From assembly GCA_003331305.1 (NCBI GenBank), contig QOQB01000004.1, forward strand, positions 62,001 through 126,000: a DNA stretch of 64,000 nt, read 5' to 3'. The notes below the pieces were generated by a model, which saw only the letters and a program-made list of their open reading frames with translations, was not told the origin of the DNA and did no database searches. The number at the start of each line of letters is the position of its first letter. The first letter of the stretch is position 1. The DNA comes from Flavobacteriales bacterium. Lineage in GTDB: Bacteria; Bacteroidota; Bacteroidia; Flavobacteriales; Flavobacteriaceae. This document shows positions 36,455 to 46,574 of this stretch, piece after piece. Position numbers and translations under genes: made by a program.

Positions 36455-38003
36455 AATCTTCGTTAAAATAAACCCCTTTGTTTACTGGATATTTTTGAGC
36501 TTGCTTTATCATCAAATAGGCAACACTAACCAAATTACGTAAGGTTGTCAGCTGTGGTGTGAGCTTGTTTAGCTGGTACAATTCTTTAGTAGCCATATAA
36601 ATCTCATGCAACTCCGTTTCTGCCTTTTGTAAACTTTCGCCAGACTTTATAATCCCAACGTACAAGCTCATGATTTGCTGCAACGCAGCACGCAGTTTTC
36701 TTATACGATCTGTTTTTTGATTAGACACATTTTCAGTACCCTTCCAGTCTGGTATTTCTTCAAAAAAATCACTGCTGAGTAAAGGGTTAGAAAGTGTGAC
36801 GCTTGAATGTTCGGCTGCACGTGCTGCAAACACCAATGCCTCTAATAAGGAATTTGATGCTAACCGATTTGCTCCGTGCAAGCCCGTGTGGCTACATTCA
36901 CCAATGGCATAAAGCCCTGTCAAATTGCTTTGACTGTGCTCATTAACATCTATTCCACCACAAATATAATGTGCAGCAGGAAGCACAGGGATATAGGCTT
37001 TGGCAATATCAATTCCCAACTTAAGGCAGTTCGACAAAATAGTTGGAAATTCTTGCTCAAGTTTTTCTTTTTCAATTTGTGTTGCATCTAAATACACGTG
37101 CTCAAGGCTATGTTTTTTCATTTCAGTGTGAATAGCTCGCGATACAATATCTCGAGGAGCTAAGTCTCGCCTATTATCGTACTGCTCCATAAACGCTTCG
37201 CCTGTGTGATTACGTAGTATGGCACCAGCACCACGAATAGCTTCTGAAATGAGAAATGTATTTCCGTCAATTTTTGGAAACAGTGCCGTCGGGTGAAACT
37301 GCACAAAATGTAAATTTTCAACATGTACTTTTGCTCTGTAAGCAGCACCTAAACCATCGCCAGTGGCCGCTGTTGGGTTGGTTGTATGTGCGTACACTTG
37401 ACCAGCTCCACCAGTAGAAAGCACCGTAAGTTGGGCAGTGATTTTTACAATTTCTTCATCTTTTTTGGAGATGACATATGCCCCATAACAACGTCCCTTA
37501 TTTAAATGAGGAATATGGTGATCTGTGATAAGATCAACTAGTGAGTGGTTTTCAAAAAAGGTAATATTATCTAAAGACCTCGCCTTGGTAATTAATGCAT
37601 TTTGAATATGTAGCCCTGACTGATCTTTGTGATGCACAATACGTTTTGTTGAGTGCCCTCCTTCTTTCCCCAAGTGAAGTGCCGCACCCTTTGTGTCAAA
37701 TTGTGCGCCCCACTCAATCAGCTCTTTTACGCATGCAGGGCCTTCCCTGACTACAAAATCCACTACATGTTCTTTTGATGTGTAGGCGCTAGCAACCATG
37801 GTGTCCCGCACATGTTCTTCATACGAATCATTAAAGAAATTAGAAACTACTGCTATACCTCCTTGCGCATATTTGGTATTACTTTCTAGCAAATCACGTT
37901 TTGAAATCATAATGATTTTTGCATCAGGGGATTTTTTGGCTAGACGTACCGCGTAGCTTAAACCCGCAATTCCTGTTCCAACAACCAGTACATCTGCGTA
38001 CAT
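36447..38003 (-). CDS. nadB: L-aspartate oxidase
   Basis: FAD enzyme oxidising L-aspartate to iminoaspartate for quinolinate synthesis. 518 residues. The N-terminal dinucleotide motif is VVGTGIAGLSYAVRLAKKSP; KYAQGGIAVV follows, then LSTGGAGQVYAHTTNP, FVQFHPTALFP, RDLAPRDIVSRAIHTEM and YALGECSHTGLHGANRLAS-like FAD/substrate loop (here YAIGECSHTG). A C-terminal helical domain is present. It starts one base after the nadA stop and overlaps nadC by 8 bases: a nadA-nadB-nadC operon. Confidence 0.97.
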   Translation of the reverse strand: MYADVLVVGTGIAGLSYAVRLAKKSPDAKIIMISKRDLLESNTKYAQGGIAVVSNFFNDSYEEHVRDTMVASAYTSKEHVVDFVVREGPACVKELIEWGAQFDTKGAALHLGKEGGHSTKRIVHHKDQSGLHIQNALITKARSLDNITFFENHSLVDLITDHHIPHLNKGRCYGAYVISKKDEEIVKITAQLTVLSTGGAGQVYAHTTNPTAATGDGLGAAYRAKVHVENLHFVQFHPTALFPKIDGNTFLISEAIRGAGAILRNHTGEAFMEQYDNRRDLAPRDIVSRAIHTEMKKHSLEHVYLDATQIEKEKLEQEFPTILSNCLKLGIDIAKAYIPVLPAAHYICGGIDVNEHSQSNLTGLYAIGECSHTGLHGANRLASNSLLEALVFAARAAEHSSVTLSNPLLSSDFFEEIPDWKGTENVSNQKTDRIRKLRAALQQIMSLYVGIIKSGESLQKAETELHEIYMATKELYQLNKLTPQLTTLRNLVSVAYLMIKQAQKYPVNKGVYFNEDYV

Positions 38004-38004
38004 A

Positions 38005-38991
38005 TTACGAAAGTTCTAGCATGCGAATGATGGGAGCTTTTGCTGCTTTAATCAATGAAGCATCAAGCTCAATTTCAGGTAATTCGTGTTTCAAGCACAA
38101 ATACAATTTTTTAAGTGTGTTGAGCTTCATAAAAGCACATTCGCTGCACGCACAAGTATCATCCGAAACAGGGGCAGGAATAAAAGTTTTTTCAGGCGCT
38201 CTTTTTTTCATTTCATGCAGTATACCTGCTTCAGTAGCCACTATAAAGGTTTCAGTATTGTCTTGTTGAACAAAGTTTAATAACCCAGAAGTACTACCGA
38301 TATAATGCGCAATATCTAGTACTTGTGACTCACTTTCGGGGTGAGCAATAAACTTGGCATCGGGGTGTTGTTGTGCAAGGTTCACAATTTTATCAAATGA
38401 AAAGGCTTCATGAACAATACAAGAACCATCCCAAAGAATCATATCTCTACCCGTTTCTTTAATTAAATAACGACCCAAATTCTTGTCTGGCGCAAAAATA
38501 ATGGGTTGATCAAGAGGGATACTTTCAATGACTTTTACAGCATTACTTGAAGTACAAACAATATCGCTTAATGCCTTGATTTCAGCTGAGCAATTGATAT
38601 ATGTGACCACAATAGCACTTGGATGCTGTGATTTAAATGCCGCAAAATCTGTTGGAGGACACGAATCGGCCAATGAGCAGCCAGCGTTTAAATCAGGGAG
38701 TAGAACTTTTTTGGTTGGATTGATAATTTTTGCCGTTTCTGCCATAAAATGTACGCCAGCAAATACAATCATATCAGCGTCAACTTTGGCAGCAGCTTTG
38801 GCTAAATACAAACTGTCTCCTAAAAAATCAGCCAAATCCTGAATAGCATCTTCTTGGTAGTAATGCGCTAATAACACCGCATTTTTTTCTTTCTTTAATC
38901 GGATAATCTCTTTAACTAAATTTATATTATTAGGAACAGGAGCATCAATAAAACCCTTTTGGTAAAGCAAATTTATAGCAGTTTCCGGCAT
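38005..38991 (-). CDS. nadA: quinolinate synthase
   Basis: 4Fe-4S enzyme condensing iminoaspartate with dihydroxyacetone phosphate to quinolinate. 328 residues. Cluster and active-site segments: [38 protein letters not shown] (first Cys ligand region), [38 protein letters not shown] and the C-terminal [15 protein letters not shown]. First gene of the nad operon; 185 bases separate it from divergent thrA. No NiaR or NadQ operator could be recognised. Confidence 0.97.
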   Translation of the reverse strand: MPETAINLLYQKGFIDAPVPNNINLVKEIIRLKKEKNAVLLAHYYQEDAIQDLADFLGDSLYLAKAAAKVDADMIVFAGVHFMAETAKIINPTKKVLLPDLNAGCSLADSCPPTDFAAFKSQHPSAIVVTYINCSAEIKALSDIVCTSSNAVKVIESIPLDQPIIFAPDKNLGRYLIKETGRDMILWDGSCIVHEAFSFDKIVNLAQQHPDAKFIAHPESESQVLDIAHYIGSTSGLLNFVQQDNTETFIVATEAGILHEMKKRAPEKTFIPAPVSDDTCACSECAFMKLNTLKKLYLCLKHELPEIELDASLIKAAKAPIIRMLELS

Positions 38992-39143
38992 GATAGGTGC
39001 AATTCTTTTTTCAAATTTCGTAAAATACTTGCAATTTCCCTAACGAAGCGTGTTTAATCAGTTGCTTTTATCAAAGATGATTTGTAAAATCGAGCGATTG
39101 GAAACAAAAAATCAATAATAACACCTAATTGGATTTAATCGGT

Positions 39144-39151
39144 TATTTTTG
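39144..39151 (+). promoter_or_regulatory. putative -7 box (TATTTTTG) for the thrABC operon
   Basis: TATTTTTG fits TAnnTTTG and lies 25 bases before the thrA ATG. The nearest TTG (39129-39131) is only 12 bases away, shorter than usual. No leader peptide rich in Thr or Ile codons was seen. Confidence 0.4.
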
Positions 39152-39176
39152 TAGCGTTTTTTCTGAATCAATAGAG

Positions 39177-41615
39177 ATGGTAGTTTTAAAATTTGGTGGT
39201 TCGTCGGTTGCAAGCGCATCACATATACGTCAAGTACTTAGCATACTAACTAAGCAAGACAAACCTATGGCGGTGGTGGTTTCGGCACTTGGCGGTGTAA
39301 CAGACGACTTACATCGTCTTGGTACATTGGCTGCCAAAGGGGATACTTCGTACAGCGAGCATCTCAAAAAAGTCGAGTCACGACATATCAATTTGGTGCA
39401 GGAGCTCATTCCAGTAGCCAAGCAAAGTGGTGTTTTGAGCGCTACCAAACAAATGGTAAACCGCCTTGAAACCATTCTTGATGGCGTTCACATGATTCGC
39501 GAGTTATCGCCAAAAACACAAGACACACTGTTAAGCTTTGGTGAACTCTTATCACACACAATTATTGCACACGCTGCACGTGCCATTGGATTAGATGCAG
39601 TTGCAAAAAATGCTCAAGAGCTTATTGTAACGAAGCAATCTTTAGGAAGAACACTTGTAGATTATACTAGCAGCAACCCAAACATTACTGCTTTTTTTAA
39701 AAGCAATACGCACAAAATTGTTGTACTACCTGGTTTTGTTTCAAAAGACATACATGGGGTCGTTACTACGCTAGGGCGAGGGGGTTCTGACCTTACAGCA
39801 TCTATTATTGCTTGTGCTGTTGAAGCAACCTATTTAGAAATTTGGACTGATGTCAGCGGCATGTACACAGCCCATCCAACACTGGTTAAGCAAGCAAAAG
39901 CAATTCCTGAAATTTCGTACCAAGAAGCCATGGAGCTTTCGCACTTTGGTGCAAAGGTTATTTATCCACCAACATTGCAGCCCATTACGGAAAAGAAAAT
40001 CCCAGTATACATCAAAAATACATTTGAGCCTGAAAACGAGGGCACACTTATCACGCATACTACTGAGGCAGAAACAGTAGTTCGAGGTATTAGCCATATA
40101 AACGACATTGCATTACTAACCCTAGAAGGGAGCGGTATGATTGGTGTTCCTGGCTATTCGCAAAAATTTTTAACTGTTTTAGCTCAGCATCACATCAATG
40201 TGGTTATGATAACGCAAGCTTCTTCTGAACATTCTATTTGTTTGGGGATTGATGCCAGTGAAGCTGACTTTGCACAGCAAACTATTGATGAGGAATTTGC
40301 GCTGGACATTGAAACCAACAAAATCAACCCTATTCGAGTAGAAAAAGATTTGTCAATTGTAGCACTAGTTGGCGAGAACATGAAAAACCATCAGGGAATC
40401 AGTGGAAACATGTTCAGAGCTTTGGGAAATAACAACGTTAATGTTAAGGCTATTGCTCAAGGAGCGTCTGAAAAAAACATCACAGCTGTTATTAATAGCA
40501 GCGACATCAAAAAAGCATTGAACACCTTGCATGAGGCCTTTTTTGAGGCGCAAATCAAAAAAATGCACCTCTTTGTTACAGGAATTGGCAACGTGGGAAG
40601 CAAATTCTTGGAGCAGGTGGAGCAACAGCATGAATTTCTTAAAGAACACTTTAAGCTCAACTTAAGTGTCGTTGGCATCTCCAACTCACGTAAAATGTAT
40701 TTTGATTCTAATGGAATTGATTTAGCCAATTGGAAAACTCTTTTGGAGGATGGAGAACCAGCTAACAAGGAATTGTTTTTTGAAAAAACAAAAGGGCTTA
40801 ACATGCGGAATTCCATATTTGTAGATAACACCGCAAACGCCACTATTGCTGGTACCTATGCCAATTATTTGGAAAACAACATTGGGGTTGTAACTTGTAA
40901 TAAAATTGCATGTGCTGATGAATTTGAACATTATCAACAACTCAAAAGATTATCACGCAAATACAACGCGCCTTTCTTATTTGAAACCAATGTTGGCGCA
41001 GGATTACCCATAATCGATACGCTTAATCATCTTATTGCATCAGGAGATCGTGTAAAAAGCATACAGGCAGTACTATCGGGAAGTTTAAATTTTGTGTTTA
41101 ATTCATTTAATGACGACACTACATTTCGAGAAGTGGTAGAGCGTGCTATGCAAGAAGGCTACACCGAGCCAGATCCAAAAATTGATTTGAGTGGAATTGA
41201 TGTAGCGCGTAAAATTTTAATCTTGGCACGTGAAAGTGGAAACGTTCTTGAACTTTCTGATATTGAGAACAAATCATTTTTACCAAAAGCCTGTTTAGAC
41301 ACCAAAACAAACGAAGACTTCTTAGAAAGCTTAGCAACCCATCAAGCCCACTTTGCAGCTATGTATGAAGCAGCCAAAAAAGAAAATGCCCGATTAAAAT
41401 ACGTGGCAACATTCGAAAATGGAAAAGCTTCTGTGGGATTGCAACAAATTCCAGAAGGACACGATTTCTATAATTTAGAAGGCAGCGACAATATTGTACT
41501 GTTCTACACCGACCGCTATGCACAACAACCGATGATCGTAAAAGGAGCAGGTGCGGGCGCAGCCGTCACCGCATCAGGAATTTTCGCAGATATTATACGC
41601 ATTGGAAAAAGTTAA
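39177..41615 (+). CDS. thrA: bifunctional aspartokinase/homoserine dehydrogenase
   Basis: Catalyses the first and third steps from aspartate to threonine. 812 residues from the ATG at 39177 (MVVLKFGGSSVASASHIRQV). Aspartokinase domain (about 1-290): KFGGSSVA, GRGGSDLTASIIA and WTDVSGMYTAHP. A pair of ACT regulatory domains (about 310-455) follows, suggesting feedback control. The homoserine dehydrogenase domain begins at about 463 with FVTGIGNVGSKFLEQV, and has NTANATIAGTYANYLE, TCNKIACADEF, NVGAGLPIIDTLNHL and LSGSLNFVFNSF. It overlaps thrB by 14 bases. Confidence 0.97.
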   Translation: MVVLKFGGSSVASASHIRQVLSILTKQDKPMAVVVSALGGVTDDLHRLGTLAAKGDTSYSEHLKKVESRHINLVQELIPVAKQSGVLSATKQMVNRLETILDGVHMIRELSPKTQDTLLSFGELLSHTIIAHAARAIGLDAVAKNAQELIVTKQSLGRTLVDYTSSNPNITAFFKSNTHKIVVLPGFVSKDIHGVVTTLGRGGSDLTASIIACAVEATYLEIWTDVSGMYTAHPTLVKQAKAIPEISYQEAMELSHFGAKVIYPPTLQPITEKKIPVYIKNTFEPENEGTLITHTTEAETVVRGISHINDIALLTLEGSGMIGVPGYSQKFLTVLAQHHINVVMITQASSEHSICLGIDASEADFAQQTIDEEFALDIETNKINPIRVEKDLSIVALVGENMKNHQGISGNMFRALGNNNVNVKAIAQGASEKNITAVINSSDIKKALNTLHEAFFEAQIKKMHLFVTGIGNVGSKFLEQVEQQHEFLKEHFKLNLSVVGISNSRKMYFDSNGIDLANWKTLLEDGEPANKELFFEKTKGLNMRNSIFVDNTANATIAGTYANYLENNIGVVTCNKIACADEFEHYQQLKRLSRKYNAPFLFETNVGAGLPIIDTLNHLIASGDRVKSIQAVLSGSLNFVFNSFNDDTTFREVVERAMQEGYTEPDPKIDLSGIDVARKILILARESGNVLELSDIENKSFLPKACLDTKTNEDFLESLATHQAHFAAMYEAAKKENARLKYVATFENGKASVGLQQIPEGHDFYNLEGSDNIVLFYTDRYAQQPMIVKGAGAGAAVTASGIFADIIRIGKS

Positions 41616-42549
41616 TTTAAAGGGAGTCAACCTATTTGCACCCGCGAGTATAGCCAACATTTCGTGTGGCTTTGATGTTTTAGGCCTTTGCCTTGAAAAC
41701 ATGGGAGATTTCATGGAAATTCGTAGAAGTGAAAAGGCAGGTATTCACATTACATCCATCGTGGGGCAAGATTTGCCTTTGGAGGCGAAAAAAAATGTTG
41801 CTGGCGTTGCAGGCCTTGCTCTTTTAGAAGCACACAATCCGCAGCTCGGTTTTGAAATACGCATCAAAAAAAATATCAAACCTGGAAGCGGCATAGGTAG
41901 TTCAGCAGCAAGTGCTGCAGGTACCGTTTTTGGAATAAACTATTTACTTGGGAATCCCTATTCCGCCACAGAATTAGTACCATTTGCCATGGAAGGAGAA
42001 CGTTTGGCTTGTGGAAGTGCTCACGCAGACAATGTGGCGCCTGCACTTCTTGGTGGATTTACATTGGTGCGTAGCACAGATCCCTTAGATGTAATCAAAT
42101 TGCCTACCCCATTAGAACTAACCACAACAGTTATTCATCCAAAAATTGAAGTCAAAACAGCAGATGCTAGAGCCGTACTTAAAAAACGTGTTTCATTAGA
42201 AAAAGCCATAAATCAATGGGCAAATGTTGGAGCGCTTGTTGCCAGTTTATACGAGGAAGATTACGATTTGTTAAGTCGCGCGTTGGTGGATGAAATTGTT
42301 GAGCCTTCGCGTTCTATCCTTATTCCTTATTTTGCGCAGTTAAAGTCAGCTTGCCAAGAGGCAGGTGCCTTGGGCTCTGGTATTTCGGGTTCAGGCCCGT
42401 CTGTTTTTGCGCTTTCACGCGGGATGACCACCGCACACAAAGTGGCTCAAGCTATGCAAAACGTATATGAAAAAACAGATATTCCGTTTGAAATCCACGT
42501 TAGTCCAGTGAAACAAAGCGGTGTAAGTATTTTAGAAGATATTTCATGA
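41602..42549 (+). CDS. thrB: homoserine kinase
   Basis: GHMP kinase that phosphorylates homoserine. About 315 residues with a TTG start at 41602, giving MEKVNLKGVNLFAPASIANI; this is chosen because family proteins begin just before this strand and the frame's only ATG upstream (41551) would lie 65 bases inside thrA. The ATP-binding GHMP loop is KPGSGIGSSAASAAG, with ISCGFDVLGLCLE near the N-terminus and SGSGPSVFALS near the C-terminus. The thrC ATG overlaps its TGA. Confidence 0.94.
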   Translation: MEKVNLKGVNLFAPASIANISCGFDVLGLCLENMGDFMEIRRSEKAGIHITSIVGQDLPLEAKKNVAGVAGLALLEAHNPQLGFEIRIKKNIKPGSGIGSSAASAAGTVFGINYLLGNPYSATELVPFAMEGERLACGSAHADNVAPALLGGFTLVRSTDPLDVIKLPTPLELTTTVIHPKIEVKTADARAVLKKRVSLEKAINQWANVGALVASLYEEDYDLLSRALVDEIVEPSRSILIPYFAQLKSACQEAGALGSGISGSGPSVFALSRGMTTAHKVAQAMQNVYEKTDIPFEIHVSPVKQSGVSILEDIS

Positions 42550-43850
42550 CCTATTATAGCCTAACCAATACTGCCAATATGGCAACTTTCGATCAAGCCG
42601 TTATTCGTGGACTTGCTCCGGATAGAGGACTTTATTTCCCATCAGAAACGCCAAGGCTTTCGGAGGATTTTCTTCAAGACTTGGAAAATAAAACTGCTGT
42701 AGAAATTGGTTTTGAGGTCATGCGCCCATTTGTTGGAGGTTCTATTCCAGATGCGCGTCTTAGAAAAATTGTTGAACAGACCTTATGCTTTGAATTTCCT
42801 CTTGTCCCTATTCACAATAATGTGAGTACACTTGAGCTATTTCATGGGCCAACTATGGCATTTAAAGATGTTGGTGCACGATTTATGGCACGTTGTATTG
42901 GCTATTTTAATGAGCAAAACCCCAAAAAGGTTACCGTTTTGGTCGCAACCTCAGGAGACACGGGGGGTGCTGTGGCATCTGGATTTTTGGGTATCGAGGG
43001 AACTGAAGTTGTTATCCTTTACCCTAAAGGAAAAGTAAGTCATATTCAAGAGTTACAGCTTACAACCAACGGAAACAATATTAAGGCTGTTGAAGTAGAT
43101 GGCGTTTTTGACGATTGCCAAGAAATGGTTAAAACAGCATTTTTAGACAACGATTTGAATAGCGCATACAACCTAACTTCTGCAAACTCGATTAATGTTG
43201 CGCGTTGGTTGCCACAGTCGCTTTATTTTTTCTTCGCTTATCAACAGCTTAAAAAACAAGGGATTGATAAAGATTTGGTTTTTTCTGTGCCTAGTGGAAA
43301 CTTTGGAAACATCTGCGCAGGAATCGTTGCTAGCAAATTGGGGTTACCGGTACATCACTTTGTAGCGAGTACCAATGTTAACGATACGGTACCACGCTAT
43401 TTGCAAACACAGGAGTATAATCCGTATCCGTCTAAGCAAACGATTTCTAATGCTATGGATGTTGGAAATCCGTCTAACTTTATTCGTATTCAATCGTTAT
43501 TTAACAACGATTTCAATGCACTTAAACAACAATTTTCATCCTTCGCCTTTGATGATTCTCAAACGCAAATTGCCCTAAAAGCATTGTATAACGATTACAA
43601 CTACATTGCTGATCCGCATGGTGCGGTGGGCTATTTGGGGCTTCAAAAATACATGCAAGAGAATCCAAATGTACATGGTGTGTTTTTAGAAACAGCGCAT
43701 GCTATAAAATTTAGAGATACCGTTGAGAAATCCTTGGATGTAAGTCTTGACACCCCAGAGCAAATCCAACATATTTTGGATAAAACGCCAAAGAAAACCG
43801 CATTAAAAGACTACGATGCGTTCAAGGAGTACTTACTCCAACGTGCTTAA
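42546..43850 (+). CDS. thrC: threonine synthase
   Basis: PLP enzyme converting O-phosphohomoserine to threonine. 434 residues: N-terminal NTANMATFDQAVIRGLAPDRG, GPTMAFKDVGARF carrying the PLP-binding Lys near residue 107, VATSGDTGGAVASGF (phosphate loop), and TSANSINVARWLPQ. Its ATG overlaps the thrB stop. The last 18 bases overlap the convergent aminopeptidase gene. Confidence 0.97.
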   Translation: MTYYSLTNTANMATFDQAVIRGLAPDRGLYFPSETPRLSEDFLQDLENKTAVEIGFEVMRPFVGGSIPDARLRKIVEQTLCFEFPLVPIHNNVSTLELFHGPTMAFKDVGARFMARCIGYFNEQNPKKVTVLVATSGDTGGAVASGFLGIEGTEVVILYPKGKVSHIQELQLTTNGNNIKAVEVDGVFDDCQEMVKTAFLDNDLNSAYNLTSANSINVARWLPQSLYFFFAYQQLKKQGIDKDLVFSVPSGNFGNICAGIVASKLGLPVHHFVASTNVNDTVPRYLQTQEYNPYPSKQTISNAMDVGNPSNFIRIQSLFNNDFNALKQQFSSFAFDDSQTQIALKALYNDYNYIADPHGAVGYLGLQKYMQENPNVHGVFLETAHAIKFRDTVEKSLDVSLDTPEQIQHILDKTPKKTALKDYDAFKEYLLQRA

Positions 43851-45449
43851 TTCGGGAAGTAAAAAATCGTCCAAAACACTGGGTTGCTGCATCATGGATT
43901 CAATAGCAGTTGACGTTCGTGGCGCATATGCCGATAGGTTTACAGGACCGTTGTCCGTAATCAAAATATCATCTTCTATACGAACGGCTATCCCCCACCA
44001 TTTTGGGTCGCATGGACTGTCTTCGGGAATGTAAATTCCGGGTTCAACTGTAATAAGCGTGTTGTGCTTAAAAGGCGCATACGTACCGGCGTCGTGCACA
44101 TCTAAACCCAAGTAATGTGAAGTCCCATGCGGAAAATACTGTCGTACTTCGCTGGCATCTTGAATGATGCCCAGTGCCATTAACCCTTTCTCAATAATTT
44201 CGACTGCTGCATAATGTGGTGCGCGCATTGATGCCCCAACAACAGATGCTGCAATGCCTGCCTCTTGCGCCTCATACACGATGTCATAAATGGCGCGCTG
44301 TTCTTCGCTAAACGTACCGTTTGCAGGGATGGTACGGGTAACGTCAGCCGTGTAGTTGTGGTATTCTGCGCCCAAATCCATCAGCACCAAGTCCGAGCCA
44401 ACTCGTGGCTTGTCGTTGGTGATATAATGCAATACACAGCCGTTATGTCCACCTCCTACTATGGACGGATAGCCTTCGTATTCGGCACCGTACTTTTTAA
44501 ACACAAATTCGTGAATGCCTTGAATTTCACGTTCCGACATATTGGGGTGCATGGCTTTCATTACTTCCACCTGCCCCACTGCAGAAATATAAATGGCTTT
44601 TTTAAGCAGTTCTACTTCCTCGGGATGCTTGACTTCGCGCAACTCGTCCATAATGCCGCCCAAAGTTTCCGTATCCAAATTGGATAGCTGAGATTGCATT
44701 TGTTGTTTTAATTCGGTGCGTTGGCGTTCGTTTATGGCTTTTTTATACTCAACTAAAAGAGGATCCTTAGCAAGTTTGTCATCGTAGCGCAATGACCTAT
44801 CTAATATTTGCGAAACATTGGCAGAGCTTTTGGCATCAGAAGTAGTTATATACCTGTACAATGACGTACGCTTAGCGTAAAAATCTTGTGGGTAATTGGC
44901 TTTCGTTTTAAATGCTTCGATAAGAGAATACAAATCCGCAACAGCAGAAGCATCATCACGCACATCGTTTTCAAACTCAAAAAATAGCACGCTATCAAAC
45001 TGATCAAACTGGGTGTTGTACGCGGCAAAATCGGTATTGAATAGTACGTGCTTAAATCCAAGTCGTTTTTTTGCTCCCTCCACACCAAGGCGGTAGCCAT
45101 CCCATTGCTCACGCAAGGGATCACGCTCTTGTACAAACAATACTTCATTTATTTGTTCACCATCAATATCCTGTAATTCTTTGTAAATCAATAAAATAGC
45201 ATGGGGTTCTTTAAATCCTGTGAGGTAATAAAAATTTGGATCTTGATGGTAATGGAAATCTACATCGTTTGCTCTGTTTCGAATAGGGTTCGCAAAAAAA
45301 ACAGCAACGCTATTGGGTGGCATTTTAGCGCGCACATCTGCCCGCCGTTCGGCGTGGAATGTGGGTGGTAGGTAATCTGTTGGTAGTTCTTGCGCGTTTA
45401 GGAAAACGGATGCAAAACATGTGAATAAAATGAAGCGTAACATAATCAT
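43833..45449 (-). CDS. exported aminopeptidase P family (M24) metallopeptidase
   Basis: 538 residues with a signal peptide (MIMLRFILFTCFASVFLNAQ; the third residue is also ATG). The N-terminal creatinase-like domain is AMP_N (ERRADVRAKMPPNSVAVFFA, DFHYHQDPNFYYLTGF). The M24 catalytic domain keeps the dinuclear metal ligands: LMDLGAEYHNYTADVTRTIP (two Asp), HGTSHYLGLDVHD (His), TVEPGIYIPED (Glu) and VRIEDDIL (Glu). It should remove N-terminal residues before proline, in the periplasm. Its 3' end overlaps thrC by 18 bases and its 5' end diverges from gcvT with a 42-base gap. Confidence 0.93.
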   Translation of the reverse strand: MIMLRFILFTCFASVFLNAQELPTDYLPPTFHAERRADVRAKMPPNSVAVFFANPIRNRANDVDFHYHQDPNFYYLTGFKEPHAILLIYKELQDIDGEQINEVLFVQERDPLREQWDGYRLGVEGAKKRLGFKHVLFNTDFAAYNTQFDQFDSVLFFEFENDVRDDASAVADLYSLIEAFKTKANYPQDFYAKRTSLYRYITTSDAKSSANVSQILDRSLRYDDKLAKDPLLVEYKKAINERQRTELKQQMQSQLSNLDTETLGGIMDELREVKHPEEVELLKKAIYISAVGQVEVMKAMHPNMSEREIQGIHEFVFKKYGAEYEGYPSIVGGGHNGCVLHYITNDKPRVGSDLVLMDLGAEYHNYTADVTRTIPANGTFSEEQRAIYDIVYEAQEAGIAASVVGASMRAPHYAAVEIIEKGLMALGIIQDASEVRQYFPHGTSHYLGLDVHDAGTYAPFKHNTLITVEPGIYIPEDSPCDPKWWGIAVRIEDDILITDNGPVNLSAYAPRTSTAIESMMQQPSVLDDFLLPELSTLE

Positions 45450-45453
45450 CTTT

Positions 45454-45486
45454 TTGGCTAAAGTAATTAAAACTATGCTACTTTTG
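45454..45486 (+). promoter_or_regulatory. Bacteroidetes-type promoter for gcvT
   Basis: TTG (45454-45456), 22-base spacer, TACTTTTG (45479-45486), then 5 bases to the ATG at 45492. No glycine-riboswitch aptamer is possible in so short a leader. Confidence 0.5.
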
Positions 45487-45491
45487 AAGCC

Positions 45492-46574
45492 ATGAAGAAG
45501 TTGGTATTACATCCACAACATGCCACGCTTGGTGCAAAAATGGGTGCTTTCGCAGGATTTGATATGCCTCTCACCTACAAAGGGGTAAAGGCCGAACACT
45601 TGTGCGTGCGCGAACATGTGGGCGTTTTTGATGTATCGCATATGGGCGAATTTATGGTTACAGGTGACACAGCGCTTGAATTGCTTCAATACACTACGAG
45701 CAATAATGTGGCAGCATTGGCGGTTGGCGAAGCCCAGTACGGCTATATGCCCAACGATACTGGTGGCGTAGTGGATGATTTACTCATTTATAGATTGGAA
45801 GAAAACCGATATATGCTCGTGGTCAATGCTAGCAATATAGACAAGGATTGGAACTGGTTTAGTGAACAAAACAAAGATTTTGGCGCAACGCTAACAAACG
45901 CTTCTGCCGATTTTGCGCTTTTAGCCGTACAAGGACCAAAAGCACATGCATTGATTCAGGAAGTTTCTGGAATTGATACGGCTGCGCAGAAAGGATTTAC
46001 CGTTGTGCAAACCACCGTGGCAGGTGTTCCTGATGTGTTGGTTGCCACTACTGGCTATACGGGAGCAGGTGGTGTGGAACTTTATATTCCATCGGCACAA
46101 GCCACTCAAGTATGGGAGGCTCTTTTAACATCAGGCGAAGCTTATAATATTCAACCCATTGGATTGGCTGCAAGAGATACGCTGCGTTTGGAAATGGGCT
46201 ATTGCCTGTATGGGCATGAACTAACAGATTCTACTTCACCAATAGCAGCACGACTGGCGTGGTGTACGCATTTTGACAAAATTTTTGTTGGAGAAGATTA
46301 CATCAAAAAAGACAAAACCGAGGGCACGGCACAGCTCCGTGTGGGGATTACCATGATAGACCGAGGCATTCCACGGCAGGGATACGAACTTGTAGATCTA
46401 AATGGAAATACCATTGGCGAAGTAACTTCTGGAACGTCTTCGCCTTCGTTGAGTGTGGGTATTGGCATGGGCTATATCAATCGAGATTTTGCCAAAATTA
46501 ACATTGAAATTTTTGTACGTATCCGTGAGAAAAGCATCAAAGCACGTATCACAAGACTTCCATTTATGCTATGA
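45492..46574 (+). CDS. gcvT: glycine cleavage system T protein (aminomethyltransferase)
   Basis: Transfers the methylene group from the aminomethyl-lipoyl H protein to tetrahydrofolate, releasing ammonia. 360 residues. N-terminal [23 protein letters not shown] with the YKG segment, [14 protein letters not shown] carrying the catalytic Asp context (the DVSHM signature), [16 protein letters not shown], and [19 protein letters not shown], all standard. Followed with a 4-base overlap by an NAD(P)-binding protein gene. gcvH and gcvP are not in the window. Confidence 0.96.
   Translation: MKKLVLHPQHATLGAKMGAFAGFDMPLTYKGVKAEHLCVREHVGVFDVSHMGEFMVTGDTALELLQYTTSNNVAALAVGEAQYGYMPNDTGGVVDDLLIYRLEENRYMLVVNASNIDKDWNWFSEQNKDFGATLTNASADFALLAVQGPKAHALIQEVSGIDTAAQKGFTVVQTTVAGVPDVLVATTGYTGAGGVELYIPSAQATQVWEALLTSGEAYNIQPIGLAARDTLRLEMGYCLYGHELTDSTSPIAARLAWCTHFDKIFVGEDYIKKDKTEGTAQLRVGITMIDRGIPRQGYELVDLNGNTIGEVTSGTSSPSLSVGIGMGYINRDFAKINIEIFVRIREKSIKARITRLPFML

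Noticed and set aside
39001-39176. Threonine attenuator or leader peptide ahead of thrA
   Set aside because: No short frame rich in Thr or Ile codons and no stable hairpin pair was found.
45450-45491. Glycine riboswitch ahead of gcvT
   Set aside because: The gap to the divergent gene is only 42 bases and the -7 box is 5 bases from the start codon, too short for an aptamer.
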